Source: a virus
DNA length: 64,000 nt
Direction: 5' to 3' (one strand)
IMG/VR virus record: IMGVR_UViG_3300035701_000010
Location: 33,657 to 97,656 of that record
Positions within the stretch are counted from its first letter, which is position 1, and each line of letters opens with the position of its first letter. A model generated the notes under the pieces. That model was given only the letters and a program-made list of their open reading frames with translations, had not been told where the DNA came from and ran no database searches. Both the position numbers and the translations under genes were made by a program. Shown here in pieces: positions 51,405-63,900 of this stretch.

Positions 51405-53435
51405 ATGGTTAAGACGATTGGACCGGCAGTAGGGAGTAAAGGTCAGGTTGCCTTTAAAGAAGAGTCTAAATGGGGATTTCCATGTTCCCCTCCAGACAAG
51501 TTTGTTGAATTCACGAGTGAAGGAGTGGCAAGCGAATTTACCAATTTGGTGAGCGCTTCTCTTCGTTCGGATCGTGCCGTTCATAAACAAAGAACGGGAA
51601 CAGAAACAGCTGGTGGGGATGTAAACATGGAATTTGGTCCGGAAGGAATTGAGACTTGGCTGAAACATGCCTTGGGCAAAAAACGGACCAAACGAAAAGA
51701 CGTTGCGATGGTTCTGGTCTTCACGGGAGCCGGAGCAAATGTGTATGTGGATATAAGCGCTACCAAAATGACTTCGGTCGGGGTGACCGGCGGTGGCAAT
51801 CTTGATATCACTTTTGGAAACGGCCAGACGATGACCAACTTGATTACCTTGGTGGATGGTTCTTCAAAATGGAATGCGTATGCCCCTTGGGGAACCGGCG
51901 CTAACGGGTATTTTGGTCTTCCTGCGGCGTCTGCCAAGACAACTGCTGTGAAGCTTTATGGGTCAGCAGATTTTGATGGGACTGGAACCGTGTGCAAAAC
52001 GTCTGGTGGCGTTCTGAATCTAGAGACGTTATCGCATGTTCCGATCAAACCTTCAACCAATGCCGATCGGGCCTTTTTGCCGATTTTTTTCAAGTATGGG
52101 ATTTACGAGCACACGCTTGATGCGGCTCCGACCTTGCCTGAGGGGATGAGTCTCGAGATCGGACGAGATGTGGCCGCATTTAACTATTACGGGTGCAAGG
52201 TGAATAGTGTGGCCTTGACTCTGAACCCAAGTGAAATCGCTACAGCGACCTTCAATGTGATGTCTAAGGGAGCCAGCACTTGTGGGGATCCAGCGACTTT
52301 CGGAACCAATACGGGATGGGCGAATCCTTTTCTTGCATTGCGATATGCAGGAAGCGCTGCAAATGCGTACACCGAAATCAACATCGATGGTTCAAGGGAT
52401 ATGTTCCACTTCGAAATGGGAGCAGCGGGAACTGAGCTTGAGTATTCTTTCCCGTTTACGAGAGGAACCTGTACGCATGATGGGTTCTACTATGATGTAA
52501 CCACTCTGAAAGGGTTTATCGAGTTCCTGGATCATGATGGATATTTCTCCATGACTCGGAAATCTGGATACAATCCGAGTATGATTTCCAATACGACGGT
52601 TGGCGGCCTTGCTGATTTTGCTCGAACACAGTTGTTGGCGACCGCTGATCAAACCTGGAATTTGACTGCCAATCCAGCGATTACTCCGTTGGTTCGCGGT
52701 AACTACATCGGGAGTGATGTCGGAGAAAGTGTTTCGATTTATATTGACATCACAACGGTTGGAGCCACCAATGGAACGGCAGGGTTCAAGGGGTCCAATA
52801 ACAATTCAACATGGAGTCTTGAACAGAAGATTACCAGTGGCATTTGGTATACTATTAAGTTTAACGCCGAAGTTGATTCAGGTTTTCAAGTCATGTGGCC
52901 TGAAAGTTCAACTCAAACGTTGGGCGATACTTGGGTATTCACCAGTTTTAAGGATGAAAAAGCTGGAGCAACCTTCCCCGTGAGCGAACCGTTTACTGGA
53001 TTCCAAGGAGCGGTAACGATTGACGGGGTGGCTCAGGGAATCATGAGTTTGAATTTTACCCTGACCAACAACCTTTTTGGCGACAAATTTGAGCTCGGGG
53101 ATCGCCAGAGGGCGGCTTTGATTGAGCAACGGAGAACGACAGAAGGAACCATTAACACAGAGTTTGACAACCTTGATCTGTATCGAAAGTTTGTCAACGG
53201 CACGTCTGGGAACTTGGTGGTTTCGTTGATCTCTGATCAGTATGTGAATGCGGCTCATGGGACTAAGTTTAGCTTTACGGTAAGGCTTCCCAACATCAAA
53301 TTCTCTGGAGCTACGCCGGTGATTGGGGGTGCGGACATTATCACGACAGATTTCCCGTTTAATGCGCTGTATGATGATGTCAACGTAGTTCCTGATCTTA
53401 GAATCACGATTGTAAACAGTCAGGCATACGTTTAG
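51405..53435 (+). CDS. tail tube protein with large insertions, 676 aa
   Basis: Polymerises into the tail tube. The N-terminus (KGQVAFKEESKWGFPCSPPD, then GGDVNMEFGPEGIETWLKHA) and GMSLEIGRDVAAFNYYGCKV match siphophage tail tube proteins; the C-terminus repeats the tube motif (AQGIMSLNFTLTNNLFGDKF). At 676 residues it is about twice the usual size; residues 110-200 and 400-510 look like inserted beta domains, probably exposed on the tail. AGGAGG precedes the start. GC is higher than in neighbours, as expected for an abundant protein. Confidence 0.8.
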   Translation: MVKTIGPAVGSKGQVAFKEESKWGFPCSPPDKFVEFTSEGVASEFTNLVSASLRSDRAVHKQRTGTETAGGDVNMEFGPEGIETWLKHALGKKRTKRKDVAMVLVFTGAGANVYVDISATKMTSVGVTGGGNLDITFGNGQTMTNLITLVDGSSKWNAYAPWGTGANGYFGLPAASAKTTAVKLYGSADFDGTGTVCKTSGGVLNLETLSHVPIKPSTNADRAFLPIFFKYGIYEHTLDAAPTLPEGMSLEIGRDVAAFNYYGCKVNSVALTLNPSEIATATFNVMSKGASTCGDPATFGTNTGWANPFLALRYAGSAANAYTEINIDGSRDMFHFEMGAAGTELEYSFPFTRGTCTHDGFYYDVTTLKGFIEFLDHDGYFSMTRKSGYNPSMISNTTVGGLADFARTQLLATADQTWNLTANPAITPLVRGNYIGSDVGESVSIYIDITTVGATNGTAGFKGSNNNSTWSLEQKITSGIWYTIKFNAEVDSGFQVMWPESSTQTLGDTWVFTSFKDEKAGATFPVSEPFTGFQGAVTIDGVAQGIMSLNFTLTNNLFGDKFELGDRQRAALIEQRRTTEGTINTEFDNLDLYRKFVNGTSGNLVVSLISDQYVNAAHGTKFSFTVRLPNIKFSGATPVIGGADIITTDFPFNALYDDVNVVPDLRITIVNSQAYV

Positions 53436-53453
53436 CCTGATCGATTAAGAGGG

Positions 53454-53490
53454 GAAGGGTCACTCAAGTATCGTGTGACCCTTCCTTATC
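53454..53490 (+). terminator. probable intrinsic terminator
   Basis: GGAAGGGTCAC/GTGACCCTTCC (11-bp stem, 11-base loop), followed by TTATCT. It would end the tail tube transcript and limit tail gene expression further right. Confidence 0.7.
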
Positions 53491-53745
53491 TAAAAGATGG
53501 AAACTCAAACAACATTCTTAATTGCGATTCTTTCTACCTGTCTTCTTTTAGACAGGAGGGCGTTGCAAGGGCTGGTGAGCTTATTCTGGTTTCCTTATCG
53601 GGTATGGCTAAAAGGGTTGGTACGGGCATTATTTCTTTTGTCGAAGATACAATTCTGTAGGTCTCGATGGGAGACTGGATACTTATATAAGCTGTATCTT
53701 AAAGCCGTATTACGGCTATTAAAAACGAAGGAGGTAGAAGAAGCG
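53491..53745 (+). other. intergenic, no convincing gene
   Basis: A frame from 53497 runs in phase into the next gene but has no SD, and its product (hydrophobic, then basic) is unlike the chaperone fold. AGCCGT/ACGGCT forms a small hairpin near 53703-53717. Confidence 0.55.
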
Positions 53746-54096
53746 ATGAAAGGAATTAGAACAGACAAACCAGTGGAGTATGTGTGCAAGTGCGATCGTG
53801 ACTTGCCAAAAGATTCTCAAACCATTTTCGTGGTGAAGCTTTTGACGCCAGAGGAACAAGCCAAGCATAGAGATCAAATGTATAGCGTCAAAGGGATTGG
53901 GGCACAGAGGAAAGAGCAATTTCTAACCGGCACCGTATCACTCGATGCGTTGAGAATGGGATTGAAGGGGTGGAAAAATTTCAAGTTCGAGGATGGAGAA
54001 GAAATTCAATTCAAGGATGAGAATCTTGCCTGTATCCCTTCAACGCAAAGAGATGAATTGGCCAATTACATCAGAGGGGCTGAAGAAGAGATTTAA
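53746..54096 (+). CDS. tail assembly chaperone-like protein 1, 116 aa
   Basis: Start at 53746 (MKGIRTDKPV) behind AGGAGG. Pattern VEYVCKCDRDLPKDSQTIFV, then VSLDALRMGLKGWKNFKF and RDELANYI recurs in the next gene. Tail assembly chaperones bind the tape measure and are normally encoded as a pair between tube and tape measure, as here. Confidence 0.7.
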   Translation: MKGIRTDKPVEYVCKCDRDLPKDSQTIFVVKLLTPEEQAKHRDQMYSVKGIGAQRKEQFLTGTVSLDALRMGLKGWKNFKFEDGEEIQFKDENLACIPSTQRDELANYIRGAEEEI

Positions 54097-54111
54097 CGTG
54101 GGCTCTTTGGA

Positions 54112-54942
54112 ATGCAATACTCGATTATGGCGAGACTTGATCCTCGCAGCCGCTTGGAGTATGTCTGCGAAAGTGAAAGAGAATCTGAAGGCAAGACGAT
54201 TTTCTATCTTAAGCCTTTGTCGATTGCTGAGTATTTGAAATGTGAGTCGGTTGGAAGAGTACAGGCGGTTAAGGTTGGAACTTTCACTTTAAGAGCTCTT
54301 CAGTACGGATTGATCGGATGGGATAACTTCGCTGACGAAGAAGGCGGGGTTATCCCATTTGATTTGAAAAACATAAGCTATCTCCACCCTAACATTCAAA
54401 TTGAATTGGCTGAGGAGATTGTAAGAATAGCTGAACTTGAAGGAGAAATTGTAGAAGAATTGAAGTTAGTGGCTCGGTGGGGTGAATGGTTGGATAAAAA
54501 TGAAAACAGAAAACATCAATGGGAATGTGAATTTTGTTTAGAAAAGAAACTCTTTAAAAATAGAAATTGTGATGGAACCCTTCCAAACAAATGCAGCAAA
54601 TGTTCAAAAGAAACACTTGAAGATGAGTGTCCGATATGTGGCGTTAAAACCATTCCACAATTTAAATTTCGGTTCAGTTCTACGATTACAGATTGGGTGG
54701 CTCGATGTCCGGTTGCCATGTTAACGCCAAGAGCAATTCAGCTAACGAATATTGTTAATTTTACCGATAATGCCAAAGCCCTTCCGTTTCATTGTGGAGC
54801 ATTCGAACAAACCTATTTCTTTTATTTGATTCGTATGGTGGTATTGTCCGAACAGAATGCAATTCTTAAGAAAGAATTAGATCAGAAACCTGACTTTAAC
54901 CACATACAAAAAGAGAGCAAACGACATGGCCAAAGTAAATAA
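54112..54942 (+). CDS. tail assembly chaperone-like protein 2, 276 aa
   Basis: The first 110 residues are homologous to the previous gene (RLEYVCESERESEGKTIFYL, FTLRALQYGLIGWDNF). An added part has a zinc-ribbon cluster (CEFCLEKKL...CSKCSKETLEDECPICG, about 142-180) and a helical end. Same frame as the 116-aa gene, with a TAA and 15 bases between, so a longer fusion by stop readthrough is possible but unproven. No good SD; coupled start likely. Overlaps the tape measure by 17 bases. Confidence 0.65.
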   Translation: MQYSIMARLDPRSRLEYVCESERESEGKTIFYLKPLSIAEYLKCESVGRVQAVKVGTFTLRALQYGLIGWDNFADEEGGVIPFDLKNISYLHPNIQIELAEEIVRIAELEGEIVEELKLVARWGEWLDKNENRKHQWECEFCLEKKLFKNRNCDGTLPNKCSKCSKETLEDECPICGVKTIPQFKFRFSSTITDWVARCPVAMLTPRAIQLTNIVNFTDNAKALPFHCGAFEQTYFFYLIRMVVLSEQNAILKKELDQKPDFNHIQKESKRHGQSK

Positions 54943-57900
54943 AGAAATCAATTTTGTCATTAATGTGGCGTATGCGGCGCAAAAGCAAATGAAAAGCTTT
55001 ACGGATGACATTGACCGCATTAGTTTAGCTGTTCAACAAATTGACAAAATTGGTGGTAGAACAGGAGCGGATAATATCGCATTGGCTCAAGATGCTCTAA
55101 GTGGGTTTGTTAAAGAACTGAGCGAGTTAACAACGAAAAACTTTTATCAGGGTTTTGAAAATCTGGCTACTTCTCTTAGAGATATTAGACTAGCAACGCA
55201 ATCGGCTTCCGGTTCGATGCAAGAATTGCATGGCATGTTTTCAATTATGGGTAAAATTGGTGATCTATTTGAGGGAAAGATTGGGAGTATTTTTCGGGCG
55301 ACGGTTGCATTGAGAGAGTTTGCAAAGCAAGTAAGGCTAATAGGTCGTATTGAAGATGATAAATTAGAAGCCATCACATTACTTTTTGATCGAATTGCGC
55401 TTGCTTTAGGTAAATTGGGTTCTGGTAGTGTTCTTCCGCAAATTATGACAACCATTGGCAGTCAAGCGACTCAATTGAGTTCAGTCGCTGATGCTATTGA
55501 AAGGATCGCCAAGGCATTAACTCTTGAGGGAGTAAGACAAACGGCAGAGTCTATATCTAGAATTGGTCCTAATTTTCCTAAAGGGGTTCTTAGTGGAGCG
55601 CCGGTTGCTGGTGGGGGTGCTGGAACACCTGTCGTTGGGATAGGTCCTGCAGCGCAGGCCCCTGTCACAACTGGCGGAGGAATGGGAGAAACTGGAACAT
55701 TTGCGTATGATAAATATGCCGACTGGGGGGCAGCTTCTCCAGCAGGAAGTAAGGTTCTAGATAGTATCTTCAGTGGGCTACAGAAAGAGTTTGGAGGTCC
55801 AGGAGGCGCTAGTACCTTTGATGAAGATATTATTGATACGGTCATAAGTTCTATGAGAGGCCTTAATGCCAGGATAACAGATAAAAGAAAGGAAATCCTT
55901 GAACAAGGGTTGGTTGATAATACGGCAGTTATGGAAAGATTGAATTCGACTAAATTTAAAGGAGGAGTGGGAGCAACCGAAGCGACGACTATTGCCAAAT
56001 TAACAAGTGGAGCAGAATGGTCTGAAGATCTTGATCTTCCAAAAGAAATGAAAGCATTGTCTTTTGCTCGTGGGACTGCAATTCATTCTGGAATGGAGCA
56101 TGTGATTAAAAACGTAATTACGGCTAAAAATTCTATGGGCGAATTTTTACAGAAAAATTTATATATGAGTCCTGAATTTGCGAAGGGAGTAGAACAGGAA
56201 GCTATTTTTGCAGCTAATTCATTCAAAGTTCTAGTTGGGGAAGCTATTAAGAGATCAGAAACCGAAGGAACACCTATAACGATGACTAAGGAGTTGAGCG
56301 AACAAGTTAAGATTCAAGCCAACACGATTCAGAAAGCTCTTATGAACATGTTTTCCCCTAAGATGATGGAAAAAATGAAAAATGATATATCTGTATTAGC
56401 TGAAAGTAGGGGGAAGACATTGACAGAAGCCTTGCAAGCTATGACCATAGATGTAGAAAAGACGCTACAGCCACTTGTTCTTTTGGATCCTGGTATGGCA
56501 ATCCCTAAGGGAGCATCTCCAGAACAGAAAAAGTTGGTTGAAGATATGGTTGCTTTGTTAAAAGTCAAATATAAAGATGCAAACAGCAAACTTCAAAAAC
56601 TTTTTGATGAATGGAATCAAATGGGGCTTATTGTTTTTTCACAAGCTGATCTTGTGGCTCATTTTGGTGAAGACATTGGCAAAATAATTTGGGATCTTAA
56701 AACAGGAACCAAAAAAACTAAAGAAAGCGCTCAATATCAAAAAGTGCAGGGATCGATTTACCAATTGTCTGAAGCTCAGGGAACTAAGGGCGGCGTGGGT
56801 AACGTTCAATTTGAAACTATGAACCCCTTAGCTAGAGATGAAACGAATTTAATGCGAAAAGAAGGTCTTAGTGAAGAAGTTGTAAAAATGACAGAAGTCC
56901 AAGAATTAAATCAAAAGCTAATAGAAGTAGATAGACAACGGTTGACAGCAATTGACATGATGAATGTTGCACAAGAAAAATACATCAGAAAGGAAGAAGA
57001 AAATCTTAAATTAACTCAGGATCTTAAAAATACATCAAAATTTTTAGCCGAAACAGTTTATCAAAGAGATCTTCCGCAGTTGAGTGAGCCTCCTTCACCT
57101 CCAGCAAAAGGAGGAGGTGGGGGTGGGGCAGGAGGCGGAGGAGAAGGAAAAGGCAGTTTTGGTTTTTTTGGTCCTGTTGGGAATCTTGTTGAAAGAAGTG
57201 TAAAAGGATTAAATTTGGGCGGCGCACAAGGAGAGTTGGATGCGCTAACCATTGCGGTGAGTAAATATGACCAAGCCGTGACCGCTGCTTACTTGAAACA
57301 GAAAATGTTTAGCGAATCACTTGATCTTTCTATAGTTAGGTTTACAGAATATGGAAAGATCATGTCTTCTGCAGCTGACGTTTTTTCTAAATTTGTAAGT
57401 TATCAAAAAGTTGGAACCACTCAAGAAGAATTAGCAACTAATGAACTAACGAGAGGGTTCACGCTCCGTGCGGCAGCTTATGAAAAATTGATCAACGTGA
57501 TGAGGCAGTATGATACTAAAATGGAACAGAGTCGCAGCCATGAAATTGATTTGGCTGATTTAAGGCAGACGATTACAAGGCAATTAGAAAAGATTCGACC
57601 TGAAACAGCGGAGGCTTTAAAGCCGGTTCCGAAGGAACAGTTTGAAAAGCGTATCTTTTCTAAAGAATTTCAGACAGCAAAAAGTACGGGGACTATAGAT
57701 GCGGGAAGTACAGAAACAGAAACAAGTATGATTAAGAATGCTGAAGCGTATCAAGCTCAAAGAAAGGCAATTAAAGATCTTACAAGAGCTCATGCGGATT
57801 TTTCTACGGAATTAGTGAACGCAATTAATAAGCAGGGAACAGTAAGAGAAGATCTTAAAAGAACGATTGATGTTATTGCTTCTGGTGATGCAGGGTTGGC

Positions 57901-60900
57901 GGCATCTCGGGTTGGGATTACAACCACGGCGCAGGCGATTGAATGGCTTACGGAGGCATTGTCTAGAAATCAATTAAGACAGATGGATTCTATTGGTACT
58001 ATGGATAGAGTTAAGGGTGTTACAGAAAGAATGAATGCAACGATAACCGCTCTAGGAGTTAATGTTAAGGACCGTCAGTTACAATGGGGAAAGTTGTCAG
58101 AAAGTTTACAAGTTTATAACAATGTTCTTAAGACTGGGCAAACAGAACTGAACATGTATGGGGCCGGGATGACCGCCCATCTAAATAAACTTGTGGAAGT
58201 GACCCTTGCAATTAAAAAGAATGAAGAAGCTTTGGCGCTTAATGAAAAAGCGATGGCGGCTAACAATACGGCCACGACAAAAGATGTGAAATTAGAAACA
58301 GATCTTATAGCAGTAAATAAAGCGCTCAATGTGGAACTGACAAAGCAAGCTGCTCAAGTTGCTGAACTTGTGGCTGGGAGAGAAAAGATTAGCAAGGCTT
58401 CTAATGAAATGGCCAAGACAGTGAGTAGCGTTCGTGAAGGGCTAGGAGAACTTTCAAAAACAGAAAAGATGAAAATTGGGGATACGGCTGAAGCCTATCG
58501 TGGTTTTTTTAGAACAACGCTTCAAGGCTTCGCCAATATGATTCGTTCGCAAATTGCGTGGATTGCCGGTTACGCTTTGATGTTTGGAACAATGAGGGCG
58601 TTTAAAGAATCTCTTATGTCTGTGGTTACGATTCAACACGAATTTGCTCGAGCAATGAGAACGGCTCGGGATGATGCCCTGTCTACTTCTCAAATTTTGA
58701 CTATGTTTAAGACGGAAGGTGTTAGCGCAATGATTCAGTTTGGAGAATCCTCTAAGAAGGTTGGTGAAACTCTCTATCAACTGGGAAGTGCAGGGTTATC
58801 AGCTACTGAATCCGTAGCGGCTTTGAATACAACGATGAGAATGCTTGTGGCAACGGAGGAAGATGCTCAAGAAGGAGTGAAATTGGTGGCTTCGGTTTAC
58901 AATAACTTTAAGGATACGCTTAAAGGGTCAACCACTCAGGCTGAAAAATTTCAATGGATTAACGACATTATGGTGAATACGTTTGACCGTCACCAAGTAG
59001 AAATGAATGAATTGAGAGAAGGATATAAATATCTTTTAGCGATGGGAAAATTGACCAACCTTACTTTTACAGATATGTCTGGAATTTTGGCGGTATTGAA
59101 TGACAATTTGATTAAAGCGGGAGTGGCTGGTCGTTCGATGCAAAGTGTATTGTCCGAAATTGCACAGCAACCCTTAAAATTTGCGGAAATGTTTAATATT
59201 CCAATAAACCCTGAAGCGCCGTTAGATGTTCTTAAAATTCTTGAAGGTGTTAACGCACAGATGAATAATCAAAAACTTTCTGTTGACGAATTGTCTAGAG
59301 TATGGGAAACAATGGGGTTAAGAGGAGCAAGAACTTTTGTGATTTTGGCTCAGAACGTTGATAGATTAAAAGAGGTAATCGAACGGCTGGGCAAAACTTC
59401 GGTTGGAGCAAACGAAAGAATGTCAGACATTATGCTACAGAAGCCAGATGTGGCATTTAGGCGGTTAGGAGAGGCAGTAACCGCTCTTGTCAGAACGGGA
59501 TTTGAACCGCTAGTGACTGTTGGATATGGAGTGGCTTCAGTTCTTGGAGATATAGGAATGAAGGTTGCTGGAACACAAAGCGGTATTGTTTCGCTTAGCG
59601 GTTCAGTGTTGGGATGGGCCACAACCTTTATGGTATTAAAATCGGCAGTTGTTGGATTTGGATTGGTTAGAGCTCATTATTTCACTAAACTTTCTTCAGA
59701 TAAAGAATTAATAGATCAGATCAAATTCTCTGTGTGGAACTTTGCAAAGGCGTGGGTCTGGGCTGCTGCGGTGATTGGAGTTTCTATCAAAGATATAGTA
59801 GTTCAAGTTGGATTATTAATTAAAGCAATGAATTTTTCTGTAATTTTGCCTATGCTGAAGCAATTGAATTTTACTTCCGCAACTGCTTCTCTTACTCTTT
59901 TCATAACTTCTTTGAAAGCATTAAATTTTGCTGCGCTTACAGCTTCGTTAAAAAATGTGGTGACACAGATTAGTGCCATTGGAGTGGCGCTACTTGGAAG
60001 TGCTACCCTTTGGTGGTTATTGATTGCTGCAACGGCGGTATGGGGTGCCTATAAGATTTGGGATTCAATTCGTATGACCAATGAGAAATATATTAACTTG
60101 ACAGGAGCAATGGTTGAAAATAATAGAGCTGCTCTTGAAGAAATAGAATCACTAAAGGAGAGAATAGATAAATATGCCGAGATTGGTGAGTCGATGAAGG
60201 GTTTGCGCGAAAGTATGAATGTTCGCCTTAAATTTAAATTGAGTGCGGAAGTTAATAAGCTAGAAGAGGATTTTAAGAAAATACATGAGCCAGCGGCTAA
60301 ATTTACAGATGCGATAAAAGAGATGGCTGACAGTTATATCGATAACGTTGAGAATATGGCAGAAAGAACTGAAAAGGCAACGACTTCTATTTATGAGAAT
60401 ATGGCACAAGCGACCAAGTGGCTCGGTGGGGTTAATGTAAACGCTTTTGATTCAGAAAAGGACAAGAAGGCGATTGGACAATTTGGGCAGGATGTCTTTA
60501 AACAAGAGGATATTATAAGGAAACAGATTAAGCAATTGGAAGGTTTAAAGAAAGCAGGAGAAGGAGTTTTTAGTTCTGAAACGGTTGAAAAAATTGATAA
60601 GAAAATTTTACAATATACTGAAGATGTAGATAAGCTAACTGGAGCGACGCAAAGAGGACTTAATGCTATTGGTCAAGCCGTTTTTGAAGTTAAAAGAGCT
60701 TTTGATCCTAAAGAAACGTGGCATCAGGGAGCATTTTTAGAAGAAGTAACTAAGAAGAAAATAATTTCGGAACAAAGTGAATATATCCATTTATTGCACG
60801 AACAGGAGGAGTTAGATAAGAGAATTGTCAAAATGGCAAAACTGCGGGGTGAAGTTTCTGTTAATGAATTTAAAGACAAGGTGGCAACCCTTATACAAAG

Positions 60901-63900
60901 CAAGGATTTAAAGAAAATTGATCAAGAAGTTTTAACGGTCGTAGAACGGTGGCTGGAAATAGAGATTAGAAAAGGACATGCCATTAGAGAACAGCGAAGA
61001 GCAGCGGATGAACTTTCTCGTTCATATAGAAATCTCATGGACAGCATAGTTAGAGCAACTGAAGATCTAGTAATAAGCATGGCTGACTTAGGACCTCTTC
61101 AGAATATTCTAAAAGTTGATGAAAAAAATCAGAGAAAATTTGAAGAAATCAAAAAATCTGTTCAAGAGTTCATAGACAACGCAGACGTTGCACCTAAAGA
61201 TATCGTTGCGTTGTGGATGACAGACCAGGGAATTAGCACGGCGAATGAGGCTAGGAAAGCATTGGATGCGTATGCTGCTTCTTTCGAGCGAGTATCTAAG
61301 GTGCAAGCAGAATCGGCACGACGAAAAGCGTATTACGAGCAAATGGTACAAGTTCGAGAAGCTTTTGATAGTGTTAGTGATAGTATTAAAGATTTTATAG
61401 AACAAGCAAAAAAGGCATCTGGAGTGGATGAAGATTTAACAAGTACAATTAATGGGATTACTAAACAAACCAGAGATTACAAACAGGCTATCGCAGATTT
61501 GAATGAAAAGCTTGGCTATGCGGAAACGAATGACATAGAAAGCATCAATATCCATAAAGATAAAATTGCTGTGCAAAAAAATGCCATTGAACTCACTAAA
61601 CAGAATATTGCCGCAACACTCCAATCGATGCCTATTCAATTTCAAAGTGATGAATTAACCAAAAAAATGGCAGATGACTATACTGCTTTAAATAAAACTC
61701 TTAAATTTCATCAAGAAGAGTTAGAAAAAGTAACTAAGAATGAAGAAAAAGATTCGGTAGCTAGAGCAACAAATATTGCAGGAATAAAGGATCAAATTAG
61801 TTTTCAGGCGATGCTTTTGAAATCTTATATTGCTTGGGGTGAAGTTCAGAAACGAGTTGCCATGAACAAATACGCCTATACCATGATGAAGGCCAATAGA
61901 GATATAGAAGAAAGTAGGTCTGACAAGTTAGAAGAACTTGATTATCAAATGAATGAATACCACACTGTTGCACAAGAATCATATCATCAAACGTATGCGT
62001 TAAGCAAGCAAACGAGGGTTTATAGAGATGAAATAGAAGCGGTGACAGAGCAAATTAAGAATCAAGAATTGGTTTTACAAACGGCTAGAAGTCTTGGAGA
62101 TGACCATAACGAAACAATTGAAAAAAGCATTTCATTGTCTAAAAAGAAACAAAAAGCCTTGCAGGATGAATACGATTTATGGGTGCGTGTTCTTCCCGAA
62201 TTAAAAAGGCGTATTGACTTGGATACTAAAATTGCTAGTCTTCAACGAAGAGCTGAAATTTTAACGGAAGCTGGTGAAAAGAAACGAATAGGAGGAGGAA
62301 AAGATTACGAAGAACAAAGAGAGGCGACGCGATATTATAAAGAAGCATTGGATGAACGTCAAAAATTAGACTTAGCGGCTTTTGATAAAAAAATACAATT
62401 GGCGGAAGCCGAAGGATTTTCAACGAAAGAGTTGACTAAACAGAGAGAAGAGTTGCAAAAGGCTCATCTTGTAGCCCTGAAGCAATTCACGTTAACGAGT
62501 CATCAAGAAGAATTGCAAGCAATCAGAAATTCTTCTGCCTTGGAAGCTGAAATGATTGTAAGGACCGCTCAGACTGCTACCGAAACAATTACGGGGCTGA
62601 TGAAATCCGTGGTGGTGGGGCTGCAAGATTCGTATATTCAATACGAAGACATTTCCAAAAATATGGCTAGAATTGGGACTGACACATTTGAAACAGTTAC
62701 GGGCGCAATGACTTCGATGGTGGAAGCGTGGATTACAAATACTGAGAAAGGTTCTGAGAAATACAAAGCCATTATGCGGGATATGTTGAATACGATAGGG
62801 CGTGCCTTGGTTGATTACGCCTTTAAATTGATCATGATTCAAATTCTTCAAAAGGCGATAGGAATGGCCGTAAGTGCTGCAGGAGGTGCTGCAGGAGGTG
62901 CTAGTGCTGGAGCATCCGCTGGAACCATTATTGGAGGATCAGAAGGGACTTATCAGATGAGTACAATTGTCCCAGCGTTTAAGAAAGAGGGTGGCTTTCT
63001 TAAAGGTGGAATCAAAGGTAAAGACTCTATCCCAATCTTAGCTCAGGAGGGAGAGTTTATTATCCCAAAGCGAACAGTAGACAAATATGGGGTTGCCTTT
63101 TTTGAAAAGTTAAGAAGTCGGAAATATGCGGAGGGTGGAGTAGTTGATAAGAAAGATAAGGTAGCGTATAAGCGTGAAGTAAAGGATCAGGATAGAGAAC
63201 GTTTTAGAAAAGAGATTAGAAAAGAAGGCTTCATTATTCCAAAAATACTCAAAGAAAGATATGAGAAAAAGCTTATCAAGACAATAGAGAGGCAACAGAG
63301 GTTTGAGCGTGGCGGGCTTCTTAAGGAGAAGATCACGAATGAAATGGAGTTCCAAAAAGGCGGAGTGGTTAGAAGTCAGATTATTAACAACAACAGAGAA
63401 TTTCAGAAAGGCGGAGTAGTCAGAAGTCAGATAACGAATAACAACAGAGAGTTTCAAAAAGGCGGAGTAGTCAGAGAAAGAGTTGAGTCGAATAGGCAAG
63501 AGTTTAGACGTGGTGGTTCGGTTAAGAATAGTGAAATGAGAATGGAAAGAATTGAACTTGATCAATTAGAATTTCAAAAAGGTGGAATGGTTAGCAATCA
63601 GATTACGAACAACAACAGAGAGTTTCAGAAAGGTGGGATGATTAGAGAAATAAGTGATACCAGGAGGTATGAATTCACTAAAGGCGGATTAGTTAAAGAT
63701 AGAGAAAAAATTAGTGAAAAGGAAAGAGATAAAGATAAGGTCTTTGTTGAAGAAAAAGTTCATAAAAAAGAAGTGGCTATTCCAAAATTGGTGGCAAGAA
63801 GATTAGGTCCGGAATTGACTAGCATGTTGCGGAGGCAAAAGCATGAGCAAGGCGGACTGGTTACGATTGTTAAAGAATTTCAGAAAGGCGGAGTAGTCAG

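Noticed and set aside
53497-53745. N-terminal extension of the chaperone-like gene
   Set aside because: No SD, runs through a terminator and small hairpins; AGGAGG marks the start at 53746.
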